DNA of 64,000 bases. Source: Nannocystis bainbridge. GTDB taxonomy: Bacteria; Myxococcota_A; Polyangia; Nannocystales; Nannocystaceae. The notes beneath the pieces are model-generated. The model saw nothing but the letters and a program-made list of their open reading frames with translations, did no database searches and had not been told where the DNA came from. Of the stretch, positions 55,778-64,000 are shown in pieces (within the stretch, counting starts at the first letter, position 1; each line of letters starts with the position of its first letter). The position numbers and the translations under genes were made by a program. The stretch covers positions 2,356,001 to 2,420,000 of the forward strand of contig NZ_JAQNDL010000003.1 in the NCBI RefSeq assembly GCF_028368995.1. The letters run 5' to 3'.

Positions 55778-56677
55778 ATGCCCCTCCTGCGGCTGTTCGT
55801 CCCTCTGACCCTGGTGTCGGTCCTCGCCTGCGACAAGTCGACGCCTGCCACCCCGGCGCTGACGCCCCCGCCCGCAGCGATCGTCTCGGCCGACCCGCCG
55901 GCCCCTGAGCCCGCTCCCGCGGCCGCGGCGGCGCCTCAGGAGCCCGCGATCGCGCCGGCGACCCCGGAGCCGCTGCCCGAAGAGGTCGCCACGGCCCCCA
56001 GCGGCCCGCGCAAGGTGCTCGTGCTCGGCGACAGCCTGGCCGCGACCGGCTTCGGCGCGATGCTCGAGAAGAAGCTCGACGAGCACCCCGACATCGAGTG
56101 CTTCCGCAAGGCCAAGAGCGCGACCGGCCTGGCTCGGCCCGACTTCTATGACTGGGAGTCCGAGGCCAAGAAGGCGGTCGAGCAGCGCAAGCCCGACCTC
56201 GTGGTCGTCATCATGGGCGGCAACGACGGCCAGGACCTCACCACCAAGTCCGGCAAGGGCAAGCGCGTGGCCTGGAAGTCGGACGGCTGGAACGACGCCT
56301 ACAAGGCGCGGGTCGCTGAATTCCTCGGTGAGATCTCCGCCGAGGGCCGCAAGGTCCTGTGGCTCGGTCTGCCGCGCACCGGCACCACCAGCTTCGAGCA
56401 GAAGCTCACCACCATCCGCGACCTGCAGAGCCAGGCGCTCGCCGACTTCGGCGAGGCCGGGGTCTACCTCGACACTTCGCCCTTCATCACCGACTCGGCC
56501 GGCGAGCTCATCGACACCGCCACGATCGGCAAGCGCAAGGCCCAGGCCCTGCGCGAAGAGGACGGCATCCACTTCACGATGGCCGGCAGCGAGTTCTTCG
56601 CCGACAAGGTCTATCCCGAGGTCCTGCGCGTGCTCGGCGTCGAAGACGCTGCTGTGGCCAAAAAGCCCCAGAAGTGA
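55778..56677 (+). CDS. SGNH/GDSL-family hydrolase lipoprotein (DUF459-like)
   Basis: The 299-residue product has a lipoprotein signal (VSVLAC, C18), a ~55-residue Pro/Ala linker and an SGNH hydrolase domain (about 78-290): LVLGDSLAATGFG with nucleophile S86, VVIMGGNDGQD with the Gly-Asn oxyanion pair, WLGLPRTGTTSFEQKL and EDGIHFTMAGSEFFADKV with the Asp-x-x-His pair. It resembles periplasmic DUF459 proteins near envelope polysaccharide or peptidoglycan genes. A MepA-type gene follows on the same strand. Possible role: deacylation of a cell-wall polymer. Confidence 0.85.
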   Translation: MPLLRLFVPLTLVSVLACDKSTPATPALTPPPAAIVSADPPAPEPAPAAAAAPQEPAIAPATPEPLPEEVATAPSGPRKVLVLGDSLAATGFGAMLEKKLDEHPDIECFRKAKSATGLARPDFYDWESEAKKAVEQRKPDLVVVIMGGNDGQDLTTKSGKGKRVAWKSDGWNDAYKARVAEFLGEISAEGRKVLWLGLPRTGTTSFEQKLTTIRDLQSQALADFGEAGVYLDTSPFITDSAGELIDTATIGKRKAQALREEDGIHFTMAGSEFFADKVYPEVLRVLGVEDAAVAKKPQK

Positions 56678-56906
56678 CGCGGGAAGATCTCCCGTGCGCC
56701 GCGCCTCGCGCGCCGCGCACGGCGACGATCTGCAATCCGATTGCAATAGTAATTTCGCCCCCAGGGTCCCGCGAACGCCGCCGTCCGGCCGCATCGCGCG
56801 GCAACAGACAACTGGTTCGCGGCCAGCGCCGTGAGCGGCGAGGCCCGCGCGGCACGAGTGCCCGCGGTGGATAGCCTCTGCTAGCTTGTCCGGTGCTCTT
56901 GCCCGC

Positions 56907-58361
56907 ATGACTCTAGCCCCGTCCGCACGCCCCTTCCGACGCGCCTCCATCGGCAGGTGGTGGTCGTTCTGGGCCCTGCTCGTGGTCCTCTGCGGCGGTC
57001 TGGCCTCGCCCCTGGTGTCCGAGGCCGCGGCCGCGGGCAGCAAGAAGGGCGCGAGCAGCAGCAAGGGCAAGAAGAGCAGCAGCAGCAGCAAGGGCAAGAA
57101 GGGCAAGACCAGCAAGAAGCCGGCGGCCGCGAGGCCGGTGCGGCCGCTGCGACGCGACGTGGACGGCCCGCAGTCTGTCCCCGACGACAGCTTCGAGGAC
57201 ACCGACACCGACGGCGAGGGCGACCTCGAGGACGAGAGCGGCGAGAACGGCGACCCGGAGTCGGAGCTCGAGGCGATCGAGCGCGAGCTGCTGTCGCAGC
57301 CGGCGGGCCCCGAGCCGGAGATCGTATACGCCGAGGGGCCGCCTCCGCCCCCGCCCCCGCCCGTCAAGGCGCGCTCGCTCAAGCACCTGCTGATCCCCGG
57401 CGAGACGCTCGACGAGGTCGCCAAGCTGTATCAGGTCGAGGTCGGTGACCTCGCCAAGTGGAACGCCATCCGCGCGGGTGAGCCGATCCCGAAGAAGAAG
57501 AAGGACCTGCGGGTGATCACCACCCACACGCCGCCGCCGCGCGAGAAGCTCGAGCACGAGATCAAGCGCGGCGACACCTGGGAGGCGATCGCCGCCGAGT
57601 TCGGGGTCGAGGTCGCCAGGCTGCGCCAGCAGAACCCGCGCCTCGGCGACAAGCTGGCCCCCAAGCCGAAGCAGAAGCTCAAGGTCGTCGCCTGGAAGGA
57701 CCTCGACCTCACGCCCTCGGCCGGCCTCGGGACCAAGCTCGGACAGATCCGCGTGCGCGCCGGCGGCCTCAGCATCGGCAAGCCCAACCGCGGCAAGCTG
57801 GTCCGCGGCGTCGAACTGCCCGACCGCCCCGACCTCTACGTCAAGCGCAAGCCCGACGAGTCGTTCGCCTCGACCCACACGGTGATGCAGACGATGGCGG
57901 CGATCACCCGCTTCCGCCACGACAGCAACTTCAAGGGCCAGGTCGTGATCGGCGGGATGAGCCGGGCCCGCGGCGGCCGGTTCCGGCCCCACAAGTCGCA
58001 CCAGAGCGGCCGCGACGTCGACATCCGCCTGCCGGTGCTGCGCGCGGCCGAGGGCAAGCGCCACATCACCTCCGCCGACGTCGACTGGAAGGCGACCTGG
58101 CAGCTGATGCGCGCCTTCCTCGACACCGGCGAGGTCGAGTACATCTTCCTCGAGTTCGCGCTGCAGAAGCGGATCTACAAGGCCGCCCGCGAGTCCGGCG
58201 TGTCGCAGGAGCAGATCGACGCGTGGCTCGAGTGGCCGAAGAAGATCAAGGGCCGCAGCAACAAGCGCGTCCTCATCCGCCACGTCGAGGGCCACCGCAC
58301 GCACATGCACGTGCGCATCCGCTGCGGCCCGCAAGAGAAGCACTGCTACTCGTCGCGCTGA
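56907..58361 (+). CDS. Penicillin-insensitive murein endopeptidase (MepA-type) with LysM domains
   Basis: The 484-residue product has an N-terminal signal or anchor helix (WWSFWALLVVLCGGLASPLVSEAAA), a Lys/Ser-rich low-complexity stretch, an acidic linker, and two LysM domains (about 160-205: HLLIPGETLDEVAKLYQVEVGDLAKWN; and 220-265: HEIKRGDTWEAIAAEFGVEVARLRQQN). The MepA domain carries the zinc site HKSHQSGRDVD (H362, D370) and GHRTHMH (463-468). MepA cleaves D-Ala-meso-DAP cross-links in the periplasm. The LysM fusion and length exceed classical MepA (~270 residues). ATG 56907 is preferred to TTG 56886. Confidence 0.9.
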   Translation: MTLAPSARPFRRASIGRWWSFWALLVVLCGGLASPLVSEAAAAGSKKGASSSKGKKSSSSSKGKKGKTSKKPAAARPVRPLRRDVDGPQSVPDDSFEDTDTDGEGDLEDESGENGDPESELEAIERELLSQPAGPEPEIVYAEGPPPPPPPPVKARSLKHLLIPGETLDEVAKLYQVEVGDLAKWNAIRAGEPIPKKKKDLRVITTHTPPPREKLEHEIKRGDTWEAIAAEFGVEVARLRQQNPRLGDKLAPKPKQKLKVVAWKDLDLTPSAGLGTKLGQIRVRAGGLSIGKPNRGKLVRGVELPDRPDLYVKRKPDESFASTHTVMQTMAAITRFRHDSNFKGQVVIGGMSRARGGRFRPHKSHQSGRDVDIRLPVLRAAEGKRHITSADVDWKATWQLMRAFLDTGEVEYIFLEFALQKRIYKAARESGVSQEQIDAWLEWPKKIKGRSNKRVLIRHVEGHRTHMHVRIRCGPQEKHCYSSR

Positions 58362-58375
58362 GCGCGGCCGCCCGC

Positions 58376-58837
58376 ATGTCCCTCGAAGCCCTGTGTCAGC
58401 GCTGCGCGCTCTGTTGCGACGGCAACCTGTTCGCGACCGTCCCGCTGCGCGCGGACGAGGTCGAGGCCGTGCGTCGACATGGCCTCGTCGTCCTCGAGCG
58501 CGCCGCCGGCCCGGTGATGAGCCAGCCGTGCGCCGGCCTGCAGGCCGAGAGCTGCACGCTCTACCCCGATCGGCCGGCGCCGTGCCGCAGCTACGCGTGC
58601 ATGCTGTACGCCGCGCTGGCGGAGGGCGAGGTCGGGCTCGCCGACGCACTCGCGGTGGTCGCCGAGGCCCGGGCCCGGCTGATCGCCGTCGCGAGCGCCC
58701 TGCCCGGCGACGGGCCGGCGCTGGTGCGGGCGCGGGCCGCGGCGCGCGACGGTCACCTGTCCCCGGAGACACACGCGCTGGTGGTCCGCGCGAGCGAATT
58801 CCTCGAGCGACGTTTTCGCGGCCATACGCGCCGCTGA
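58376..58837 (+). CDS. YkgJ-family cysteine cluster protein
   Basis: The 153-residue product has CQRCALCCDG near the start, then QPCAGLQAESCTLYPDRPAPCRSYACMLYAAL, the pattern of YkgJ-type proteins thought to hold an FeS or zinc centre. Function is unknown. It starts 14 bases after the mepA-type stop on the same strand. A TGTCCCCGGAGACA repeat at about 58758 is coded as HLSPETH. Its stop lies in the first copy of a 20-base tandem repeat. Confidence 0.82.
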   Translation: MSLEALCQRCALCCDGNLFATVPLRADEVEAVRRHGLVVLERAAGPVMSQPCAGLQAESCTLYPDRPAPCRSYACMLYAALAEGEVGLADALAVVAEARARLIAVASALPGDGPALVRARAAARDGHLSPETHALVVRASEFLERRFRGHTRR

Positions 58838-58870
58838 GGCCCGCAGCGGCCCGCTGAGGCCCGCAGCGGC
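58831..58870. repeat. Two tandem copies of a 20-base unit across the ykgJ-type stop
   Basis: CCGCTGAGGCCCGCAGCGGC occurs at 58831-58850 and again at 58851-58870. Each unit can fold (CCGCTG with CAGCGG), so the pair may form stem-loops after the stop codon at 58835-58837. Confidence 0.75.
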
Positions 58871-58932
58871 CCGCGCGGGAGTGCGCAAACCCACAACATG
58901 GGCCCCAGGCGGCGCTGATATGCTCCTGCGCC

Positions 58933-60075
58933 ATGGACAGCGGCAAGCCCAAGCTGTGGAACTTCTCGGCCGGTCCGGCCATTCTCCCGCCGGTGGTGCT
59001 CGAGCGCGCGGCCGAGGCCGTGCACGAGCTGCGCCAGGACGGGCACATCCGCGACGCCGCCGGCGTCGGCATGTCGATCCTCGAGATCTCCCACCGCAGC
59101 GCCCCATACGAGGCGATCACGTTCGGCGCCGAGAAGCTGGTCCACGACGTCCTCGGCGTGCCCGACACGCACCAGGTGCTGTTCCTGCAGGGCGGCGCCA
59201 GCCTGCAGTTCGTGATGGTGCCGATGAACCTGCGCGAGGCCGACAAGTTCGCCGCCTACGTCGACACCGGCGTGTGGGCCAGCCGCGCCATCACCGAGAG
59301 CGAGGGCCTCGGGCCCACGCGCGTGATCGGCAGCTCGAAGGCCACCAACTACGATCGCATCCCCGAGTTCCCCGCGGCCGACAGCTACGCCGGCGCCAGC
59401 TACCTCCACATCACCACCAACAACACCATCTACGGCACCGAGTACCCGGAGATCCCGGCGGCCGAGGGCGGCGTGCCGCTGGTGATCGACTTCTCGAGCC
59501 ACGCCGGCTCGCGGCCGATGGCGCTCGAGCGGGCCGCGATCGGCTACGCCGGCGCGCAGAAGAACCTCGGGCCCTCGGGCGTGACGCTGGTGTACGTGCG
59601 CAAGGACCTGATCGCCAGGAAGCCCGCGGCGCCGGTGCCGGTCTACCTGCGCTACGCGACCCACGCCAAGGAGCCGAGCCTCTACAACACGCCCAACACC
59701 TTCGGCGTGCTGGTGCTCAAGCTGGTGCTCGAGTGGATGCGCGACGAGGGCGGCATCGAGGCGATCGGCGCCCGCAACGAGCGCAAGGCGCAGAAGCTGT
59801 ACGACGTGCTCGACAACAGCAAGGTGTTCCAGCCGCACGCCCAGCAGGGCAGCCGCTCGCGCATGAACGTGACCTGGACCTGCGCGCGTGCCCCCGAGGC
59901 CCAGCGCGAGGCGATCGCCAAGAAGTTCCTGACCGAGGCGCAGGCGCTCGGGTTCGACGGGCTCAAGGGTCACCGCTCGGTCGGCGGCTTCCGGGCCTCG
60001 ATCTACAACGCCTTCCCCGAGGCCGGCGTCGCCGCGCTGTGCGAGTTCATCCGCGAGTTCGAGCGCCGCCTGTAA
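58933..60075 (+). CDS. serC: Phosphoserine aminotransferase
   Basis: The 380-residue product makes phosphoserine from 3-phosphohydroxypyruvate with glutamate (serine and, in some bacteria, pyridoxal phosphate synthesis). Signs are WNFSAGPAILPPVVLERA at the start, ISHRSAPYEAI, FLQGGASLQFVMVPMNL, and the PLP lysine K210 in YAGAQKNLGPSGVTLV. LYNTPNTFGVLVLKLVLEW and GHRSVGGFRASIYNAFP are also typical. Length is normal (~360). In the conserved DMSSD strip it reads DFSSH, a small deviation. It is followed 3 bases later by the SUFU gene. Confidence 0.95.
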   Translation: MDSGKPKLWNFSAGPAILPPVVLERAAEAVHELRQDGHIRDAAGVGMSILEISHRSAPYEAITFGAEKLVHDVLGVPDTHQVLFLQGGASLQFVMVPMNLREADKFAAYVDTGVWASRAITESEGLGPTRVIGSSKATNYDRIPEFPAADSYAGASYLHITTNNTIYGTEYPEIPAAEGGVPLVIDFSSHAGSRPMALERAAIGYAGAQKNLGPSGVTLVYVRKDLIARKPAAPVPVYLRYATHAKEPSLYNTPNTFGVLVLKLVLEWMRDEGGIEAIGARNERKAQKLYDVLDNSKVFQPHAQQGSRSRMNVTWTCARAPEAQREAIAKKFLTEAQALGFDGLKGHRSVGGFRASIYNAFPEAGVAALCEFIREFERRL

Positions 60076-60078
60076 GCC

Positions 60079-60753
60079 ATGTCCGAGACGATGAAGGCCC
60101 CGGGCTGGGCCGCGATCGACGCCGCCTGCCAGCGGCTCTACGCGCGCCAGGTCCCGCACCAGTACACCAGCAAGACCGCGTACGAGCTCGAGTCGTCGAG
60201 CCCGTTGCCGGCGATCACCGTGTGGGAGGGCCAGCGCCCGCTCCACTGGCACTACGTCACCTACGGCCTGACCGAGCTGTTCGAGAAGACATCCCACGAC
60301 CCGAACGTGTCCGGCTTCGGCTTCGAGCTGACGATGCGCGTGCCGCGGGCCGAGGGTGAGGCCGAGCCGCCGGCGTGGCCGCTGCGCACGCTGCAGAGCC
60401 TCGGCCGCTACGTGCTCGGCAGCCGCAAGGGCTTCGACACCGGCCACCGCGCCGACCTCGGCGGCCCCATCGCCGCCAGCGCGCCCACCGAGCTGACCGC
60501 CCTCGTCTGCGTGCCCGACCCACTGCTCGGCAAGATCACCGGCCCCTACGGCTCGCTGCTGTTCCTCCAGGTCATCGGCGTCACCGCCGACGAGCTGGCG
60601 GCGATGGAGCGCCTCGACCACGAGGGCGTGGTCCACATGATGGGCGAGCTCGATTTCCACGGCCTGACGGACCTGTCCCGCGGGTCATGGCTGAAGAACC
60701 CGCAGAAGGCCCCGGTGGTCCGCCGCTACCAGCTCGGCATCCTCCGCGACTGA
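60079..60753 (+). CDS. Suppressor of fused (SUFU) domain protein
   Basis: The 224-residue product starts three bases after serC, so the two are co-transcribed. It shows the bacterial SUFU pattern: APGWAAIDAACQRLYARQVPHQY, PLHWHYVTYGLTELFEKTSHDPNVSGFGFELTMRV, PAWPLRTLQSLGRYVLGS and YGSLLFLQVIGVTADEL. In animals SUFU acts in Hedgehog signalling; in bacteria it is thought to be an immunity or regulatory protein. No toxin gene is adjacent here. A TGTCCCGCGGGTCA copy (60669-60682) lies within the coding region. Confidence 0.9.
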   Translation: MSETMKAPGWAAIDAACQRLYARQVPHQYTSKTAYELESSSPLPAITVWEGQRPLHWHYVTYGLTELFEKTSHDPNVSGFGFELTMRVPRAEGEAEPPAWPLRTLQSLGRYVLGSRKGFDTGHRADLGGPIAASAPTELTALVCVPDPLLGKITGPYGSLLFLQVIGVTADELAAMERLDHEGVVHMMGELDFHGLTDLSRGSWLKNPQKAPVVRRYQLGILRD

Positions 60754-60761
60754 GCCGTTCG

Positions 60762-60831
60762 GACATGTCCTCTGCGACATGTCCTTTGCGCAATGCCCCG
60801 AAGGACATGTCCTCCTCGACATGTCCTTTCG
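60762..60831. repeat. Cluster of five ACATGTCC-type words between convergent genes
   Basis: GGACATGTCC (60761-60770), GACATGTCC (60776-60784), a degenerate CAATGCCCC, GGACATGTCC (60803-60812) and GACATGTCC (60818-60826) fill the 93 bases between the SUFU gene and the convergent lipoprotein gene. GGACATGTCC is itself a perfect 10-base palindrome. Confidence 0.7.
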
Positions 60832-60846
60832 CGCATCTCCGCCCGC

Positions 60847-62010
60847 TCACGGCTCGGGCGGGTTGACGCACGCCACGAACTCGCCGCAGCTCTCGATCTT
60901 CATGCACCGGCGCATCTGCGGCCGGTTCCAGTCGGTCACCGCGAACTCGCACATGCGCTGGCACGAGCGCACGTAGCGGTCGCGCGCCTTGCCCTCCGGC
61001 GGGGCCACGTTGTTGGCGTCGGCCTCGCATTGCAGCTGGCGCTCGCACAGCTGCTGGCACAGGGCGGCCTCGTCGTTGACCGGCGCGGGCGCGCTGGTCG
61101 GCGTCGTCGTCGCCGGGGTCGGGCTGGTCGACGCCGGCGGCGCGCCGGGTGACGGCCGGGGGGACACGGCAACCGCGACGCAGGTGCCATCTGGCCTTCG
61201 GGACATGCCCACAGGGCAGGGTTCGGCCGCGCAGGTGTGGCCGTCCCAGCGGCTGCCGCTCGGGCAGGCCGTCGACTGCGCCACCGCCAGCCCGGGCAGC
61301 GCGCTCAGCTCGATGCGGATCAGCGCCCCGCAGCCCTCCGGCGCCCGCGTGTCCGCCGTGGTCGCCGCGTCGCAGCTGGCGGGCTGGCCGTCGGCCGACA
61401 GCGTCTCGCGCTCGGCCGACGAGCCGACGCCGGCGCCGATCTGGTTGAAGCCGCCGCCGACCTTGATCTCGCCCGCGCCGCCGGCGAAGAAGTGGAACGC
61501 GCCGACCTGCACGCCGGTGATGATGTGCGTGGCCGCGTCGCAGTCGCCCGCCAGCAGGTCGCGCCCGGGCCGGCCCGCCGGCGCCTCGAGCATGCCGACC
61601 AGCGCGATCTCGACGTCGAGCTCACCCGAGCGCGCCAGCTTGCTCTCGAGCCGCGCCGCGCCGAGCGGGAGCTGGGCGTAGAGCTCGTCGGCGCTGCGGA
61701 TCTTGACGCGGTCGTTCTTGCGGGTGAGGCCGAGGTAGGCGTACTGGCCCTGGACGGCGCACTGGCGCTGGATGGCGATCTCGCACCCGTCGACGCGCAC
61801 GGCCACGAGCCCGCGCTTGAGCCGGGCTTCGAGCGAGGCCCGCTCGGCGGCCGCCCACTCGACCACCAGCGGGTGCGAGGCGGCTCCGCCGACGACGCAC
61901 TTGCCCTGCCCGGGGATCTCGAGCTCCGGCGGCTTCGCCAACCGCTCGGCCGGACTGCGACACGAGCCGAGCGCCAACACGACCGCGAACCAACCGCCGG
62001 GGCGAATCAC
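60847..62010 (-). CDS. Secreted lipoprotein of unknown function with Pro/Thr linker and Cys-rich end
   Basis: GTG 62010 gives a 387-residue protein with a lipoprotein signal (FAVVLALGSC). An alpha/beta domain (about 30-210) contains GQYAYLGLTRKNDRVKIRSADELYAQLP and GAFHFFAGGAGEIKVGGGFNQIGAGVG. A short Cys-rich unit (ACPSGSRWDGHTCAAEPCPVGM) follows, then a Pro/Ser/Thr linker, then a C-terminal helical Cys-rich unit (LCQQLCERQLQCEADANN, CQRMCEFA, CMKIESCGEFVACV). I do not recognise the first domain; the whole is typical of Nannocystaceae-type envelope proteins. Confidence 0.78.
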   Translation of the reverse strand: MIRPGGWFAVVLALGSCRSPAERLAKPPELEIPGQGKCVVGGAASHPLVVEWAAAERASLEARLKRGLVAVRVDGCEIAIQRQCAVQGQYAYLGLTRKNDRVKIRSADELYAQLPLGAARLESKLARSGELDVEIALVGMLEAPAGRPGRDLLAGDCDAATHIITGVQVGAFHFFAGGAGEIKVGGGFNQIGAGVGSSAERETLSADGQPASCDAATTADTRAPEGCGALIRIELSALPGLAVAQSTACPSGSRWDGHTCAAEPCPVGMSRRPDGTCVAVAVSPRPSPGAPPASTSPTPATTTPTSAPAPVNDEAALCQQLCERQLQCEADANNVAPPEGKARDRYVRSCQRMCEFAVTDWNRPQMRRCMKIESCGEFVACVNPPEP

Positions 62011-62070
62011 GGGCGCAGCCTACCAGACCTCGACTTCCACGCCGCGCCGACGATGCGTGACCTCGCGCCG

Positions 62071-62274
62071 TCACGGCCGCGCGGCGACGATCTCCGCCTC
62101 GAGCTGGGACCACACCTCGGGCCCGAACAGCCGCGACAAGTCCACGTGCGCCTGCAACCGCTCGAGCGTGAGGTACGGGGTCTCGCTGGCCTTCAACATC
62201 ACCCGCGCGGCTGCGGTCCGCGCCTCGTGCAGCGCGGCCCGCCGGTCCGGCGAGCGCTCGTCCTCGGCGGTCAT
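62071..62274 (-). CDS. Small hypothetical protein (67 aa)
   Basis: ATG 62274 gives a 67-residue helical, charged protein (MTAEDERSPDRRAALHEAR to RLQAHVDLSRLFGPEVWSQLEAEIVAARP). Composition is protein-like and it fits neatly in the gap upstream of the 60847 gene on the same strand. No family is recognised. Confidence 0.5.
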   Translation of the reverse strand: MTAEDERSPDRRAALHEARTAAARVMLKASETPYLTLERLQAHVDLSRLFGPEVWSQLEAEIVAARP

Positions 62275-62302
62275 CGCCCGGTCACGGCGCCGCTCCGCAT
62301 CA

Positions 62303-62360
62303 ACCTGTCTCTTCGGACAGCCCACACAGCGAACCGTCCCACATGTCTCTTCGGACAGCT
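62303..62360. repeat. Two TGTCTCTTCGGACA repeats
   Basis: CTGTCTCTTCGGACAG (62305-62320) and ATGTCTCTTCGGACAG (62343-62358) lie between two same-strand (minus) genes, downstream of the lipoprotein gene at 62408. Each forms a small stem with TTC in the loop. Confidence 0.6.
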
Positions 62361-62407
62361 CACTCGCGGGCGCGCGCGCTCGGCCGCGCGCGCCTGCGTC
62401 CCCGCGC

Positions 62408-63343
62408 TCAGATCCCGCAGGACCACTTGGCCAGCGGCTCGGCGCCGTCGCCCTTGAGCTTGAAGATGCGGTCGCCGCCGCCGCCGTCGGTGAGGACCGC
62501 GTTGACCCACACTTCTTGCGACTTGTCGCCGTCGAGGTCGAGGAACGCGCGGACCGTGTAGGTCTCGGTGTCGTTGCGCGACTCGAGCAGCGGGAACCAC
62601 TTGCCCGGGGCGGTGGCGCGCTGCATCAGCACGCCGCTGTACGACAGCCGCTCGCTGTCCTTCGGGTTGACCACGTAGACCGAGAACAGCTTGTCGGCCT
62701 GGCCGTCGCCGTCGACGTCGAACGACACCGATTGGTTGATCTGCAGCTCGGCGTCGGGCTTGACCAGCTCGGTCAGCGCCCGCTTCTCCTCCTCGCTGGC
62801 GACCCGGCCCTTCTCGCTGTACGTCTCGGGGTCGGTGCGGTTGATCAGCTTGCCCATCGACTTCGGGAACACCGCGTAGTCGAACGTCTCGCCGGCGTCG
62901 ACCGAGGCGATGCCGAGGCTGGTCGGCTTGTCCTCGCCCGGCTGGCACATCGCGCTCTTGGGCGCCCCGGCCTTGTCGAGCTTCTCGACGCTGTTCGAGC
63001 GCAGGTACACCTCGTCGTCGGCCTTGACCAGCGCCAGGCAGTCCTTGCCGCCGGCCAGCTTCTTCTTGGCGCTGTCGTAGCAGCCGATCGGGATGAGCGC
63101 GCCGTCGACCGTGAAGAACACCGCGCTCGCCTCGGGCGGCACCGGCCCGCTGAGGTCCAGCGCCTGCACGGCCTTGTCGAGGCTGGTCGCGTCGTTGCGC
63201 TTGGTGTCGATGACCTCGGTCTTGGCGTCGGCCTTGGCGTCCTTGGCGTCGGCCTTGGTGCCCTTGGCGGGGTCGCTGGCGCCGCCGCAAGCGGCGATGA
63301 CGAGGGCGAGCGTGAGGGGGAGGGCGGCCTGGCGTGCGATCAT
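62408..63343 (-). CDS. Lipoprotein of unknown function with Ala/Lys/Asp repeats
   Basis: The 311-residue product from ATG 63343 has a lipoprotein signal (LTLALVIAACGG, C19), a short repeat of Ala-Asp-Ala-Lys (about 30-42) and then a domain with FFTVDGALIPIGCYDSAKKKLAGG and QSVSFDVDGDGQADKLFSVYVV. The FDVDGDGQAD and LDLDGDKSQEVW segments look like Ca-binding FG-GAP/dockerin-type loops. Function unknown. It is divergent from the GST gene at 63406. Confidence 0.8.
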   Translation of the reverse strand: MIARQAALPLTLALVIAACGGASDPAKGTKADAKDAKADAKTEVIDTKRNDATSLDKAVQALDLSGPVPPEASAVFFTVDGALIPIGCYDSAKKKLAGGKDCLALVKADDEVYLRSNSVEKLDKAGAPKSAMCQPGEDKPTSLGIASVDAGETFDYAVFPKSMGKLINRTDPETYSEKGRVASEEEKRALTELVKPDAELQINQSVSFDVDGDGQADKLFSVYVVNPKDSERLSYSGVLMQRATAPGKWFPLLESRNDTETYTVRAFLDLDGDKSQEVWVNAVLTDGGGGDRIFKLKGDGAEPLAKWSCGI

Positions 63344-63405
63344 GGCGGGCGCACGATAGCAACAGGACTGTCCACCGCCAAGCCGCTGACCTACGCTGCG
63401 GGCCC

Positions 63406-64000
63406 ATGCCTCGGCCGCACAGCCCCGAACTCTGCCTCGTGATCGGCGACCAGCGCAAGTCGTCGTGGAGCCTCCGCCCGTGGCTCGCCCTGCGGGCCAC
63501 CGGTTATCCATTTCGCGAGCGCAAGATCCTCCTCGATCGCGACACCACCCGCGCCGAGCTCGAGGCCGCCTCGCCGACCGCCCGTGTGCCGGTGCTCCTC
63601 GACGGCGAGCTCGCGATCTGGGAGTCGCTGGCGATCTGCGAGACGCTGGCCGAGTGGTTCCCGCAGTCCGGGCTCTGGCCCGCGGACCCCGGTGTCCGCG
63701 CGCAGGCGCGCAGCGCGGCGACCGAGATGCACGGCGGCTTCGCCAACCTGAGGCACGAGATGCCGATGGACCTGACGCTGCGCACGCGGGTCACGCCGTC
63801 GCCGGCGACGCAGCTCGAGATCGATCGCATCTGCGCGCTGTGGCGCGACTGTCGGGCTCGCTTCGGGGCCGGCGGCGACATGCTCTTTGGGACATGGACG
63901 ATCGCCGACTGCATGTACGCCCCGGTCGCTACCCGCTTCCGCAGCTACGGCGTGGCCCTCGACCCGGTGTGCGCCGCGTACGTCGACGCGGTCCTCGCCA
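63406..64000 (+). CDS. Glutathione S-transferase family protein (runs off the window)
   Basis: ATG 63406 opens a frame that is still open at 64000 (198 residues seen). The N-terminal thioredoxin-like part has LVIGDQRKSSWSLRPWLALRATG with the catalytic Ser region, SPTARVPVLLDGELAIWESLAICETLAEWFP and its cis-Pro. The C-terminal helices have ARSAATEMHGGFANLRHEMPM and GTWTIADCMYAPVATRF. This resembles the YfcF/YibF-like GST group. A GACATG-CTCTTTG-GGACATG repeat (63877-63895) is coded within it. gshB, whose product supplies glutathione, is at 32811. Confidence 0.9.
   Translation, partial: MPRPHSPELCLVIGDQRKSSWSLRPWLALRATGYPFRERKILLDRDTTRAELEAASPTARVPVLLDGELAIWESLAICETLAEWFPQSGLWPADPGVRAQARSAATEMHGGFANLRHEMPMDLTLRTRVTPSPATQLEIDRICALWRDCRARFGAGGDMLFGTWTIADCMYAPVATRFRSYGVALDPVCAAYVDAVLA

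Overview
The window is GC-rich, densely coding DNA from a bacterium that looks like a myxobacterium (Myxococcota), most likely a Nannocystis-like member of the Nannocystaceae. This is inference from content: four large Ser/Thr kinases with HRDFKP catalytic loops and TPR-type C-termini, three ADYC-domain lipoproteins, lipoproteins with Thr/Ser/Asp-rich linkers, an IgGFc-binding-type lipoprotein, several ECF sigma factors and a caspase-type peptidase. No rRNA, CRISPR array, insertion sequence or phage was seen.

Layout. 1-0.7 kb: the end of a molybdenum-hydroxylase FAD subunit gene and a small Cys-containing gene. 0.7-1.5 kb: seven minus-strand tRNA genes (five Leu-type, Tyr, Pro). 2.1-14.5 kb: a TrhA/hemolysin-III protein, then two kinase plus ADYC-lipoprotein modules facing each other around a DUF4142 lipoprotein and an AllA-like / ring-opening amidohydrolase pair. 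14.6-17.1 kb: an alpha/beta hydrolase fused to a ThDP enzyme, with its 3' end partly repeated downstream. 17.7-22.3 kb: a tiny Fis-type protein diverging from a four-gene operon that is the best candidate for an undescribed system: two paralogous two-repeat proteins with acidic tails flank a SdpA-like membrane protein and an HTTM/SdpB-like membrane protein. 22.6-30 kb: a GAF histidine kinase and two overlapping TPR kinases, divergent from an ECF sigma gene. 31-38 kb: a frameshifted envelope-type gene, another ECF factor, gshB, a MerR-TPR / GH3-like operon, a third ECF factor and a SinR-like small protein. 38-49 kb: a double-VOC lipoprotein, an IgGFc-type lipoprotein, a DUF5939 adenylate cyclase, a three-gene ECF / membrane protein / caspase operon and a copper monooxygenase lipoprotein. 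48.6-64 kb: a cNMP-regulated kinase, MBL-fold and histidine-phosphatase enzymes, an XRE-cupin regulator, RNase HI, lipoproteins, PDZ, SGNH and MepA envelope proteins, YkgJ, SerC, a SUFU protein and a truncated GST gene.

One signal runs through the whole window: short inverted repeats built from TGTCC/GGACA and ACATGTCC words. They fill almost every gap between convergent genes, are mostly missing from divergent promoter gaps, and also occur inside reading frames. Several form perfect 8-15 bp stems right after stop codons. They look like a lineage-specific terminator or REP-like element family.

The genes suggest a signalling- and envelope-rich chromosomal region: kinases, sigma factors, a cyclase and a cNMP-binding kinase beside many secreted lipoproteins, with some housekeeping and nitrogen-ring catabolic genes between them. 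Gene starts were chosen by eye from start codons, Shine-Dalgarno-like sequence and family length.
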